Assembly (NCBI GenBank): GCA_019096065.1
Contig: JAGUCH010000004.1
Span: forward strand, 62,001 to 126,000
DNA from: Paracyclopina nana
Taxonomy: Eukaryota; Arthropoda; Copepoda; Cyclopoida; Cyclopettidae
DNA: 64,000 bases
Reading direction: 5' to 3'
In this document: positions 29,340-42,500 of the stretch, one piece after another
Position numbering within the stretch: position 1 is the first letter of the stretch
Layout of the letters: each line of letters begins with the position of its first letter
Translations under genes and position numbers: made by a program
Notes under the pieces: model-generated
What the model was told of the DNA's origin: nothing
Database searches by the model: none
What the model saw: only the letters and a program-made list of their open reading frames with translations

Positions 29340-31265
29340 TGAAAAATGCTCAGTTGGTCCAGCTCTTTGTTGATCTTGGATTGCATTGGTCTATTTTTCA
29401 CAAAAAAGTTTAGTCAGTCAAATTCAGTCTCCATCATGAGTTGGTCAAGTTCCTGATACTTTTAGTTGGTCTTAGCTAACCATGGCAAGTCAAATTCCTG
29501 ATGTGCTAAGTCAGTCATGGTGATGGCACATCAAGAGTTGGTCTACTTTAAAAAAAACAATGTTAAGTTTTTTTTGCCTATCATTAGTTGGTCAATTTCC
29601 TGGTGCTTTTAGTTGGTCATGGTGGGGTCTAGTCATGACTTGGTAAGGCTTAGTCAGTTAAGATCATCATGAGTTGGTCTATCTTAAAAAAATGTTTAGT
29701 TTGTACAGCTCTTTGTCAATGTTGAGTAGGTCAAATTCCTGATACTTTTAGTTGGTCATGGTCATGGCTAGTCAATTTCCTGATGCGCTTAGTCAGTTAT
29801 GGTTATTGCACATCATGAGTTGGTCTATCTTCTAAAATATACTACAGTTGGTCAAGCTCTTCGTTGATCTTGAGTAGGTCAAATTCCAGATACTGTTAGT
29901 TGGTCATGGTCATGGCAAGTAAATTTCCTGATGCGCTTAGTCAGTTATGGTTAATGCACATCATGAGTTGGTCTATCTTCTAAAATATACAATAGTTGGT
30001 CAAGCTCTCTCTCTTCATCAATCACGAGCTGGTCAATTTCCTCATACTTTTAGTTGGTCATGGTCATAGCTAGTCATGACTTTGTAAATTCCTTGAAATG
30101 CTTAGTCAGTACATGATCAATGCACATCATGAGTTGGTCTACTTTTAGTTGGTCAAGCTATTAGTGGATTGCGAGTTGGTCAATTTGCAGATACTTGGCA
30201 CATCATGATTGGTCAACTTCCTGAAAATTTTAGTTTGTCATTGGCCCATCATGAGTTGGTCCGTTTTGAAAATGTTTAGTTGGTCAAGCTCTCTGTTGAT
30301 CTTGAGTTGGTTATGGATAGTCAATTTCCTGATAACCTAAGTCAGTTATGTTCATGGGATGAATTAGTCTACTTACAAAAATGATATGTTGGTCCAAATC
30401 TTAGTCAATCATGAGTTGGTCTACTTTGAAAAAATGATAAGTTGGTCAAGCTATTTGTTGACATATACTATAAAAATTATACGTTGGTCAAGGTCTCTGT
30501 TGATCATGAGTTGGTCTACTTTGAAAAAATGATAAGTTGGTGAAGCTAATTGTTGATCTACTTTGAAAAATGATAAGTTGGTCAAGCTCTTAGTCGATCA
30601 TGAGTTGATCTACTTTGAAAAATGATAAGTTGGTCAAGCTCTTTGTTGATCATAAGTTGGTCTACTATGAAAAAATGATAGGTTGGTCAAGCTATTTGTC
30701 GATCTACTTTAAAAATTATATGTTGGTCAAGCTCTCTGTCGATCATGAGTTGGTCTACTTTGAAAAAATAATAAGTTGGTCAAGCTAATTGTCTATCTAC
30801 TTTAAAAAATGATAAGTTGGTCAAGCTAATAGTCTATCTACTTTAAAAAATGATAAGTTGGTCAAGCTCTCTGTTGATCATGAGTTGGTCTACTTTGAAA
30901 AAATGATAAGTTGGTCAAGCTAATTGTCGATCTACTCTGAAAAAATTATAAGTTGGTCGAGCTCTTTGTCGATCATGAGTTGGTCTACTTTGAAAAAATG
31001 ACAAGTTGGGCAAGCTCTTTGTCAATCTCTAGAGTTGGTCTACATTGAAAAAAATATTAGTTGGTCAAGCTCTTTGTCGATCATGAGTTGGTCTACTTTG
31101 AAAAAATGACAAGTTGGGCAAGCTCTTTGTCAATCTCTAGAGTTGGTCTACATTGAAAAAAATATTAGTTGGTCAAGCTCTTTGTCGATCATGAGTTGGT
31201 CTACTTTGAAAAATTGATAGTTGGTCATGCCTACTCATGAGTTGGTGAGTCTAGTTGGTCCACAG
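29340..31265. repeat. Minisatellite, 52-53 bp unit, block 2
   Basis: Roughly 30 or more units of the type gttggtctactttgaaaaa...ggtcaagctctttgtcgatcatga. The right half (30400-31200) is the most regular; the left half mixes longer units with TTTAGTTGGTCATGG. Same family as 24480-25500. It fills the whole space between SNAPC1 and WAVE. Confidence 0.9.
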
Positions 31266-31446
31266 TAGGTCCAGGTATGTCACAGTTGTTCCTAAAATTG
31301 CCTTCAATTTCAATAAGAAAATAATCTTTTGCTGAACAATCAAGGTCTCAATTTTCATCCTGGAGTTGAAAAAGCTGTTATCAACAACAAACAGAGCGGA
31401 AGTTTGTTTAATCTTAGTCATAAACATTCAGACTTCTGGAGGAGCA

Positions 31447-32878
31447 ATGCCCATTTTCCTGAGGCGAATCGAGCCTGCCAACCTTGGCCGGAAAGTCTTG
31501 TCATCATTGGAAAATGGCTCCAATATGGTGCACAGCAAAGAGGAATGTGCCAACCGGACCTTGGCCAACCTCATCAGACAACTGGGCAACTTGGGCACTC
31601 ATGCCAATGAGATCTTCGCTGGCCTTGAGGACTTTGTCAATGCTGTTCAAGCAAGATCAGCCAGCCTTGGCAAAAGAGCTGGCCAAATCTCAGCCTTGAT
31701 TGAGGTAACTCCAAATGATTGGTAAATTGCCATAGTTGCAGTTTTTACATATAAGGATTTGAATGCCGGTCTGGAGAATACCATCCTGGATGATCCCAAA
31801 GACCTGTGCAATGCTCCAGCCTGGAGGTCCAAGTATGCCAACGAGGCTGGCCTTTTTGCTCCAGGATCGAGGCCTCGGCCTGTTCAAGCCATGTATGACA
31901 AGTGTGAGCCAGTGCCCAACTTTGACCTCCTCCAGGACTTGGTTGGCGACCTCGATGTTGGGCCCAAGAACTACTCGGATCCAGGCATGTTTTTCCGCAT
32001 CTGGAAGGAGGCCTACTTGTCCCAAGTTGAGCAGGAGCTCAAGGCCAAGAGCAAAAAGTCCAAAAGGGTGCTGACCAGCATGAGCAAAAAAGTGGTCAAG
32101 CCACCCAGGATCTTCACCTACAATGAAAAGATCAAGATGAAGGAACTGATGAAAGGCAACATCAACAAACAGCCAGTCCAAGTTGAATTGAGGAAGAAAA
32201 GCATCATCACTGTTCAAGATGCCCTTGATCATAATGATGATGATGATGATATTGTGGAGGAAGATAACAACTTTGATGAGGAGTTCATAAGCAATCTTCC
32301 ACCTCCAAGTCCAGAGTTGTGGCCAGATGATTCTGGAGGAAGTGAGGATTTGCCCACACCTCCACCTGCACCTGTTGATGAGCAGGTGCAAGAGCTGGCA
32401 CCTCCAAGCATCATCCCACCACCTCCTCCCTTGCCGCCAATGGCACTGCCATCAGGGATTCCCCCACCTCCTCCAATGCCATCAACTTGTCTTGAACAAG
32501 TGGAGCAAGAATTGATTCCAAATGACATGGCTGCCCAATTGGAGGCTGCGAAAAGCGGCTTGAAGCGAAGGCAAGTTGAAGAGAGCAAGATCGAAGAGGA
32601 TGAGAGGTCACAATTGCTGAAACAAATCAGAGATGGCAAAAAATTGAGAAAGGTAAAACTTTTAAAAGTCAAAGATCGATATTTATCATAGTTTAATTCA
32701 ACTCCAGATTGAGAGGCAACAGTCGAAGCTTCCAAGCAAGGCAGTCAACAGCTTCGAAGAGGTGATGAAGCAAGCTCTCGACATGAGGAAAGCTTGGCAT
32801 GCTGACTCTGACGATGAAGAATCGCTTGCCTCCAATGGAGAAATGTTTGAGAACAACTCCTTCAACGATGATGATTAG
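31447..32878 (+). CDS. WASF: WAVE/SCAR actin nucleation-promoting factor
   Basis: Activates the Arp2/3 complex downstream of Rac, within the WAVE regulatory complex. Exons 31447-31704, 31756-32652 and 32708-32878, about 441 residues. The N-terminal WAVE homology domain reads MPIFLRRIEPANLG and NRTLANLIRQLGNLGTHANE, then FFRIWKEAYL. A polyproline region follows (PPPPPLPP). The C-terminal VCA region has the WH2 motif (RSQLLKQIRDGKKLRKIER) and the central helix (FEEVMKQALDMRKAW). The acidic end is ENNSFNDDD and lacks the terminal Trp usual in this family. A 5' UTR intron may end just before the start (acattcag at about 31430). It is 1.4 kb in all, compact. Confidence 0.9.
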
Positions 32879-33003
32879 ATATTGGTTTATGAAATAGAAA
32901 GATCAGTCATTGATCAAGCTTGTCATGACACCGAGATGCTACGCTTAAATAGCACTATTAAACAATTAACACAACAATAAAAGTTATGCATATTAATTTT
33001 AAG

Positions 33004-33125
33004 ATTGAGGCGCAACTGTCAAAGACTCAAAAGAAATGATGAAGCAAGCTTGGCATGCTGACTGTAATGATGAAGAATTGCTTGCTTCCAATGGTGGATT
33101 GTTCTCATTCGACAATGACAATTAG
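33004..33125 (+). pseudogene. Decayed copy of the WAVE terminal exon (copy a)
   Basis: Begins attgaggcgcaactg and ends with gacaattag; it shares MKQAWHA-like text with the real last exon but has a deletion. Nearly identical to 49141-49262. Confidence 0.8.
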
Positions 33126-33230
33126 ATATTCTTCAATGAAACAATAAGAGCTTGTCATTGATCAAGCTTGTCACGACACTGATAGCTTCATCAAAATGCA
33201 TACAATTAGAAATTATTTATCAGTTAAAAG

Positions 33231-33395
33231 ATTGAGAGGCATCAGTGGAAGCTTCCAAGCAAGGCAGTCAACAGCTTCAAAGAGGTGATGAAGCAAGCTC
33301 TCAACATGAGGAAAGCTTGGCATGCTGACTCTGACGATGAAGAATCGCTTGCCTCCAATGGAGAAATGTTTGAGAACAACTCCTTCAACGATGAT
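33231..33395 (+). pseudogene. Copy of the WAVE terminal exon (copy b), cut by a minisatellite
   Basis: Follows the real exon almost base for base (attgagaggc...aacgatgat) but runs into the 71-bp minisatellite before the stop codon. Matches 49369-49539. Confidence 0.85.
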
Positions 33396-33399
33396 ATTT

Positions 33400-34160
33400 C
33401 TGATGTCTATGGAATATTGGAGAGATTTTGCAAGTATCTTAATCATCTTCAAAGTTAATTCTGAGGCTCATGGAATATTGGAAAGCCTCCCAGAGATTTC
33501 ACCAGAATCTCAATCATCTTGAAGGTCGTTTCTGAGGCTCATGGAATATTGGAAAAACTTCCAGAGATTTTGCCAGAATCTCAATCATCTTGAAAATATT
33601 TTCTGAGGTCCATGGAATATTGGAAAGCCTCCCAGAGATTTTGACAGAATCTCAATCATCTTGAAAGTCATTTCTAAGGTCCATGGAATATTGGAAACCT
33701 TCCGGAGATTTTGCCAGTATCTCAATCATCTTGAAAGTATTTTCGGAGGCTCATGGAATATTGGAAAACAATCCAGAGATTATGCAGGTATCTCAATCAT
33801 CTTCAAAGTTAATTCTGAGGTCCATGGAATATTGGAAAGCCTCCCAGAGATTTTGACAGAATCTCAATCATCTTCAAAGTCATTTCTGAGGTCCATGGAA
33901 CTTTGGAAAGCCTCCCAGAGATTTTGCCAGAATCTCAATCACCTTGAAAGTCATTTCTGAGGCTTATGGAATATTGGAAAAACTCCCATAGATTTTGCCA
34001 GGATCTCAATCATCTTGAAAGTCATTTCTCCCATAGATTTAGTCATAATCTGCATCCTCTTTAATGTCAAGTTTGAGGAAATAGAATACTGGAAAGCATC
34101 AGAGATTTCACCAGGATTTCCATAATCTTCGTAAGTCATTTTTGATATTCAGAGAACATT
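33400..34160. repeat. Minisatellite, 71-bp unit
   Basis: About ten units with the words CATGGAATATTGGAAAGCCT, CCAGAGATTTTGCC and TCTCAATCATCTTGAAAGT. Decays after 34020. Confidence 0.85.
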
Positions 34161-34495
34161 GGACAGCCTCACATGTTTCACCAGGATATCATAAGTCTTG
34201 AAAGTTTGAGTCTCATTATTTCTTGAGGCCTCCAAGTGATTCAGCCAGAATGTCAATTCAGATGCTAGGAGTATTGATTTTGCTTGACTTTGAGCAGCAT
34301 TTTCAATGCTCTCACAGCATTCCAAATGTCATGAGGTAATCATCTGATTGATAGCAGTTGCAGAGCTATCTGCAGGAAGTTCCACACCACCATGAGGTCT
34401 CCTGCCTTGGTGTCGCTGAGATTTTGCCGCCAGATCTCTCAGGATGCATCTCCATTTGCTGACATGGAGATTTTGCCCACATCCTCCTACCCTAA

Positions 34496-37400
34496 CTAGC
34501 TAGTGGCAACGGCAGGCTTAGAAATAGTAGGCCTTGATGCTCTTGCTGGCATTGGCTTCACCTTCTTTTCTCTCTGGTGTTCCTTCCTCATCTGGGCTGT
34601 AAGTTGCCTGGCTAGGATCAGTTGGCGAACTGACAAGTACCGCTTGATGATGAGGTTGAAGTGGCAAAGGGGAACACCAACAACCTGCCGTTTGACCTCC
34701 TTAAGGAGAGGCTTGACAAGTGCAGAGACAAGTCTCTTCTTCTCCATAAAGAGGGCCTCGTTCTCCTTGAACACACTTTCACAAACACCGAACATGTCAA
34801 TGGCCAATTGACTTGGAAATGTCAGACATCCCTTGACATATTCCCGTTCAGAGATGAGGGAATGGCACTCAAGTTTCTCAGGTGTTGTGAAAACCTCTGT
34901 GCAAGTCTCACACTTGGAAATGCCTTGAACGATGGTTTTGGAGAGGACAAATCCCATGAAATTGACCATGCTGTAGATCTCTCCCTCAACAGCATGACAG
35001 TCAGGGATTAGAATGGCAATGTCCTCATCCTCCTCCTTGGCAGCCAGTTCCTTGACATCTTTGAGTGAGGCCAGCCAACTGGAGTCATCCGTCTCATAAG
35101 ATGAATGGGGTGAAGGCTTCAAATAGCGTAGAAAGGTGATGGCTCTCAAAGCATATTTGAACTCCACTGCAGTTGGAGCAGGGTTCCTGCGTCTTGTGCA
35201 GAAGAAAAAGTTCTCGACCACATCGGATGTGTGGCGGCCAGCGATAACAATCCTGTAGCCCCTCTTGGACAGGTAGTCCTCCTAGAGCTCAAGCATGGAA
35301 GTTGTAGTCAGGAGTATCCCTGACTGGATTGGCTTCCTTCCAGCCTCTGCGCTGTTGTGCTGCAGGGCCCCTTTTCCAAATCTGCACCCATCCATCATCT
35401 CCATGAACCCTCTGAGGAACTGAGTGACCTCACCATGCTTTTGCATATTGTTATATGAAAAGGCCAGGCTGTGACCACGGTTGTTCATGATGTCGAACCA
35501 GTAGCCAACTTGATGGACAAAGAAGGCTGTTGTCAGATTGTCATATCCGTACTCATTGACCAGAGTGCGAATGGCAGCAGCTGTCTCCCGGCTAAGAATA
35601 GCCTTTGCTGGTTTGACCTGTAAGAAAAATTGTTGTCATTCAAAATATTTACACAATCTTACAAGTACAACAAGAATTTGTTGTCATTTCCCATTTATGC
35701 TCATTTTTTGAAGTTAAAGGGTTAATAAAAGTTCATAAATAAATTAAAAAAACTAGCTTCACATCAAAATTAGCAATCTTTTGCAAAATTACTTCTACAT
35801 GTGGGATAGCAAGCAAAAATTTTCCAACCTAAAATATTTCAATCAGAATTAAATGTAGGCATGAAATTATTTACCTTCATTTTCTTGAAATTGCTGCTAC
35901 CATCTAGATAGTCGGTGTTTAGATGGGGAGCAAGCTTGAAGGTCTTGCCATCTTGAAAGTCAACAAGAGCTTTGATTGCTCCAATGCTGACCTTATTTGT
36001 TGGCAAGTTGTTCTGGCGCACAGTTTCCTCTGACAAGAAGAAACTCCACTTGAACATCATATTGCGAATGTTCCTCAGCAAATGAGGGGAGTCAGCCAGG
36101 ACACGGACAATTTGATTGTTGACGACGAAAGAATTGGAGAATTCTCTTCCACGAGAAAGTGAAATCCCTAGTTGTCTCTGTACGCCTGAAAATGTAGTCT
36201 GAATTAATTTCAATCAATATTTGAAAATTCGGTTATTGATGCAATACAAATCTAGCCTATTTACTATTGATAAATGAAGTACCTTGGTTAACAGGTCCCA
36301 TGTCCATCACTGTATCTGTGATATCAATTCCAATTATCTGGCACCTCTTAATGATCTCAATAATCATGTTGGCAATCGTTTTAGCACAGACAGAACCACC
36401 AGTCAGTGCATAGCCAACAGTCATTTTCCAGCAAGTGGATGCCCCACTAACCAGAAAAACCATGGCTTTTGTGGCTGGCTTGATGCAATTGGAATCTGGA
36501 AATAACACAATTATTTGATTGTTTATCATTATTGATTTTTAGAGTGTGTCTAAGATAATGTGGCTATAAATAATATTTTTTTTCTAAATTGAAGTAGCTC
36601 AATTTTGATAATCTGATTTTCAAAAATGCATTTGATTTTCAGTGATGCATATTATGCCAGGCTTTGGAAATGGCAATTAAATGAGCTATACTATGTAAAA
36701 GACCTAGATAAAAAGCTAAAATGGTAAGCTTAATGAGAACTTGTAGCCTTTTGAAATCATATCAATGTTTTCAGTCACAATAATTTTTTAAATGCAGAAG
36801 TCAAATATTACCATTTTTGCCACCCTTTGTTGAGCTGGCTTTTGGCAATGTTGAGCCTCCAATGATCAGTAGTCCACTTGAAGGGTCAATTTGGTAGCCA
36901 GCTTGGATAGACACCAACCCTCTCATGCTCATTTAGGCTTTTGGCCTTTAAAGCAAGCAGGCTGAAGCAGTCATCCAGAAGTCCAGGCTCAAAGCAAATA
37001 CCCTTAAGTTCAAGGAAGTGTTACAAGGGAGAGGGAAGCCCATGCTTCTAAGAGTGTCGTAGCCTGAAAGAGAGAAGAAGCCATTAGAATAAACCTTACA
37101 GTTAAAAACTAGTTCAGAACAATTCATGCTTTGTTGTTTGCAAGACTTGTCAGTAGAGTAATTAAGATATTTTGATATAAGTTTCATAAAGATTAAATCA
37201 CTTTATGCAATGCCTTCTTTTTAATGATGCACCTTAAAATTGTACTGGAATAAGCCAACTCAAAGAATAATAATTCTTTATGGCCTTAGGTGCAGTTATA
37301 GAATCCATTTTTTATGAAATGGGCCATGTTGAGGCCATCAAAGAAAAGTCCCAACTGACCCTTGACATTGCTCAAGTCAAGCAGTCAAGTGGATTTGTCA

Positions 37401-38900
37401 AGAAATTACATAATTTCATTGTTACAATCAAATAAAAAGTTAAATTATTACCAGTGGAACCAGTCACATGTCTGATGTGGAGAGCTCTTTCCAAAGTCTT
37501 GTCAGACCATTGTTTGGGGTGTGTCACCTTTTCCTTGAGAGCAAGGATTTGGTCTTGGTTGCAAAACCTTTGCAAGAGCCTTTTCCAATCTTGAGTTCTC
37601 AATCTTGGCCTCTTCCAAGTCATTGCGAAGAGAAGCAATGAGTTCCTCAGAACTGTCCCCACTAATGACTTCCTGAACTGAAGGAAGATTCAGCTTCCTC
37701 TGGCTGTGCATAAGGCAATGCACCCAATGATTCCTTGGTGGCATAAGGATGGTCAAGCCACACCTTGAAAGGCTCACCCATCAGAGCTGGAGCAGCATTT
37801 GATGTCCTAGTGATGGTGGAGTCCCGTAAAGTATAGGCTTCTTCCTGGAATTGATGTAACTATGAGTAATTATTTTTAGCTTACAGCCCACAAGGGATGT
37901 GGCAACTTTTGTTCCTCTATTGGCCCCAAAATATTGTTTAATGACTGAGAGGTATGTCAGACCAATTTAATGACTATTCATCAAAATTGGCTGCAGACAT
38001 TTGCAAAATTGGGAGCTCTGAGTGCACAGCTTTAAAAAAAGCTGATTTTACAGGGGCACAAGAAATTACAAGTCAAGTCATAGATTTCTGATTTTAGCAT
38101 CAATTTTTGGCTTCTAATTTGAATTATCACTTCTGGGCTATATAATGAGAACAAATTAATGTAAATTGAATTAATCGATTATCTACCAGAATTGGCTGCT
38201 CTTCCTTGCTCTCCTGGGTACAAGGATGCAACATTTTTAGCTAATGGACAAAAAGAAAAAGCCGGTTTCACGTGCACGAGGAAATTCGCCAAATCCTTCG
38301 AATTCTCAATTAACCACTAATAATTTTTGTCATCTGATTCTGTTGACTTCTGGGCAATTGAAAGAGTCAAAATTGATTTTAGTTGACAGATCCAGATTCA
38401 AATTTGACTTCAACATCAAACTTTGAAAATTGACTCCGGCGATTTCGCGAGTTTTTTCCCGTGTGCATCAAGAAGGCATTTTGAGTTTCTGTACCTATGA
38501 AAATTGACTTGTACAAATTTGCGATTTTTTTCATACTTGCAACAAGATGCATGGATGGCATTTTGAGCATGCATTGCAGAAGGCTCAATTTGAAGATTTT
38601 TTTTAATTTGACTTACCTTTTTTTCTTCTTAAAGTGAAAAATAGTGGGGAAAGCTCTAGGCTTCAGCCTCTGCTTAGGCTTTCCAAGAACATTCAGATTT
38701 TTATCAACTGGCACCAAATGCCTCTCAGTGAAGTGTTTGATGCACAGCCTTGATGAAGGAGTAGGTTTCCAATTCTTCACCCTCATGGCCTCAAGCCAAG
38801 TCCTCTGTCTCCTGGCTGTTGTTGGAAATGGGAACATTTGAGAATTATGCTCCTTAGAATAATATCCAGACAGGCAATGAATTGCAGCACAAGTCGGCAT
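34496..38900 (-). pseudogene. P-element-like THAP transposase, decayed (DNA transposon)
   Basis: The minus strand reads from a THAP zinc finger (38900-38617: MPTCAAIHCLSG, W...W.P, RLCIKHF) through a coiled coil and DKTLERALHIRHVTGSTG, to the P-type transposase core: DPSSGLLIIGGSTLPK, KAMVFLVSGA...WKMTVGYALTGG, VMDMGPVNQG and ADSPHLLRNIRNM. The C-terminal part (34499-35221) has ENFFFCTRRRNPAPTAVEFKYAL. A TAG at 35282-35284 breaks the frame before EDYLSKRGY, and at least one shift is likely near 37700. Several introns are apparent (for example around 35620-35870 and 36190-36270). P elements use THAP fingers for site recognition. Terminal repeats were not found. Host-domesticated use is unlikely given the breaks. 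Confidence 0.8.
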
Positions 38901-38949
38901 GTTGTTCGCGAATTTGTTGATGGCAGTGTCTTAGATGTGGTTTTTTGAA

Positions 38950-39509
38950 GCCAAATATCCCTGCAAAACTGGCACTTTTCGAAAACAAATGTACATTGTT
39001 TATCAACAAAAGTATGCATAACTCTGATGTTATCTCTCTGCTTTTTAGGCGGGAATTTCAAAAAAGAAAACAAATTTTTGAATGCTTATAATTTCTATTA
39101 TTGTCATTGAATATTATTCCACATGCCCTCAATTTTAATAGTTTTTACTTTTAGTTCAAAAAGCGTGGTCATTGATTAATTTTAAGCTATATTTTCCTTG
39201 ATATTTTATCATTTTTCATATGAGGTTTTGGATTCGCTCAGGCTTTGTTGACATCGGCTCAGTTAAGAGCGTCATACTCATTCAGAGTCATTCTATTAAC
39301 AACTCTGCTGTGGATGTCAACAACAAAGCAAGAAGCTGTCAAATATCTCGCCAAACTGCAGGTGGGAAACCTCCTATTTTATCACGTCTGGAAATTGTCA
39401 TATATCTCGTGAAACCAGCGAGGTAAACTTAATAGCTGTGGAGCTGTTCTAAGAAATCCCACTCGATTTCTCTCGGTGCATTCACGACGGCGACTTTATT
39501 TTTGCAAAA
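38950..39509. other. Intergenic region before PIKfyve
   Basis: About 560 bp of AT-rich sequence between the THAP start and the PIKfyve start, on diverging strands. No other gene is visible. Confidence 0.3.
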
Positions 39510-42500
39510 ATGGACTCGCTGCGTCAAAAACTAGTGGAGCGCTTTGTGGCGGCGACAAACAGCCCGTTGAAGAGCCGCGAGGTCGAAGACTCGTTGTCGA
39601 CCTCTTATTCCGAGTCCACATTAAGACAATACTGGATGCCTGACTCAGTTTCTGAAGATTGCTACGAGTGTGCCTCTAAATTCACCACTTTTCGGCGAAA
39701 GCATCACTGTCGCATCTGCGGCCAGATTTTTTGCTCTAAATGCTGCGGCATCTTCATTTCTGGCAAATATCTCAAGGTTACTGGCTCTCTCAGGGTATGC
39801 ACGCTCTGCTACAAATTCTTTGAGGACAACCTTCGTGCTGAAACAATGGGAGGAGCAGGAGGAGGTAAAAAATCCTGGAAAAAATGGGTTTCTACCTTAA
39901 AAATGTTATTATTAGCTGAGGAATCTGTTCCTGAAGCCTCTGCCACTGCTGCCGCTGCTGCTGCTGTTGTTGAGACGTCAAGCCTGGAATCAGGCGATGA
40001 CAGGCTGGCTCAACGCTTCAGCCAATTAGCAACGAGGTCTGGATCAGAGTCTGACTTGTCTAAGCAAAATAATAGCATCTCAATCAGAAAGACCTCCTAT
40101 GCTGGATTCATACCTAGCTCTTTCATGAGTGAAAGCTGTGATAACATTTCAAGCTTGGCTAATACCAGCGCCTCTGGAATGGTAATTTGAATTAACAATG
40201 CAATCATTTCTTGTTTTACATCGAATTAATTTCAGGTTGAACACCATTTGGATTTTGAAAAGCTACTGTCGGTGTGGCAAAGCCTCACCAGTGATACCTC
40301 AATTGAGACAAAGGTTATCAAGCATAGAGGAATATTTTACCCCGACTCATTTCTAGGCGAACAACTGATCGTTTGGCTGTATGAGTACCAAGAGCTTTCA
40401 CTTAGGAAAGATGCCATAGACCTGGCTCAAGCATTGTTAGATGCAGAGCTAATAGAGGATGTCAGCAATAACAATGTATTTCACGGTACTAGAAGCGGCA
40501 TTCACCAATCAAGGTTTGATAGTACCCGACCCTACAAATTGAAGCGGAAGAAATCGCCCAACGAGGATATCATCGAGGAGAGCGAGAATAGTGACACCAA
40601 GAGTGACAACATGGACATGGCACCAGAGTGGCTTCAAAACATGGATTTTGCGACTAGGCCTGAGACTGACAAGATCCCTACTGAGATTAATCCAGCATTT
40701 TTGTCAGTTCAAAACTCCCAGGCAGCTGCTAATCAGAGCTTTCCAGCGCAAAGCCCTGTTGACCATGAAGACTTGAACCTATTTCTTAAGGACCCTTATT
40801 CTGCAAAATCATCTTCCGAGATCCCTTGTCCAGTGCTTGACGAGGTTTTTGCCAGGCACCAGAAAGTTTACCTTGACAAGCTGCTAACCGCGGAAAGGCT
40901 GGACAAATCCAAATGGAGGGATTTCATTCTGTTACACTGCAACAAACTAGTTGAGGAAGTTGACTTAATGCATGATGTGAATCCTTGGACGAGTCAGATC
41001 TCCATGGACATCAGGGATTCGATCAAGATCAAATGCATCTCGGGTGGCAGCATTAAAGATTCCATCATCGTCAAGGGTGAAGTTTTCACCAACCAGGTAA
41101 GCTGAAAAAAGTGAAATCCCAGAACCGCCATGAAAATTTACTAGCATGCAAACTCAACACAATTTTATGATTTAATTGAAAATTCACACCTAGACGTGAG
41201 TTTGCCAATTAGGATTTAGTAAAATACAGACTCAGAAGAGTACTTGTAATAATAGCATTTAAATGAGACTTCATAAGCCAATTCAATGATCAGGTTAGCT
41301 TTAATTTTTTGGCTTTATTTGAATGAAACTTTTATGAGAATTTTTTTTGTTAACAGGTATGCCTAGGTCGACTGGATATTATAAGAGAGTGGAAGGTTTC
41401 TTAAAATGAGAGCTTGGCGGTCGCTGCAAACCATCCACTCTCTTATATTATCCAGTCGACCTAAGTTTGGGGCATACCTAGGTCGACTGGATAATATAAT
41501 ATATCCAGTCGACCTACCCAAACTCCTTAAGAAAATAAGCATCAGCTGATTAACTATCCTTAGTCAGTTCTTTTTACATGAACAATGCATAAGTATAATA
41601 AATAAAATCAGAATATGCAAATTTTCCCAATTCTGACGTTTTAATTATCACAGTTTGATTTGGTACTATTTTTGAAAACTCATTGACAAGTGTGAATTCA
41701 CACTTAGGGGTCAACTGAGGTCAAGTTTGCATTTTGACAATTGATTAACACCACCAAACTGTTTTTGTACTTAATAAATTTTAAAAATACAGTCTTTCAC
41801 AAAGGTTTGAATTCGCACCTCAGGGTCAATTGGGGTCAAGTTTGCATGTTTGTAGATTTTCAAGGTAGGTAGATAAACCGTCACCCTGAGCAGTCTTGAT
41901 TTTTCATTTTGGGCACGTTTTCACTTTTCAGGTCGTGAGGACTGAAATGCCTCTTAAGATGAGAAATGCTAATTTGCTGCTGGTCCAAGATGCCATTTCT
42001 TATCACAGAACAGACAAGTTTGTCAGCATCTCTAATTTGCATTTGGTGGAGGAGGAATTTGTCAAAAATATTTGCAATAAGGTGAAAGCACTCAATCCTG
42101 ACCTCATCCTGGTCGGGCAAAATGTCTGCAGGTTGGCTCAAGACATTTTATCCGAAGCTGGAATTTGTGTCATTCAAAACGTTAAAGAGAAGAATCTAAG
42201 GCGAATCTCTCGGCTGTTCAACACGCCCTTATTAGCCAGCCTGGGGTCGATGATCAGCATACCTCGACTAGGAACTTGCGAGAAGTACTACAGCAAATTT
42301 TACGAGGAGCAGGCCAAAAACTTGGTGTTTTTGGAGTGCCCAGAATCTTTGAGCAAATATGGTTGTTGCATCGTATTACGGGGAGGAAACCTTAGAGAAC
42401 TTGCTAAGGTGAAGCGCGTCATGAGGCAAATGTTGCTGGTGAAGACTCATGCTAAGTTTGAAAAGGCATTTCTTCTCGATGAATCTGCTCAGGTAAGCAC

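Noticed and set aside
24480-31265. CRISPR-like array
   Set aside because: Units are contiguous diverged tandem repeats without unique spacers, in a eukaryotic genome.
33661-33960. ORF in the 71-bp minisatellite
   Set aside because: Translation only repeats the minisatellite unit.
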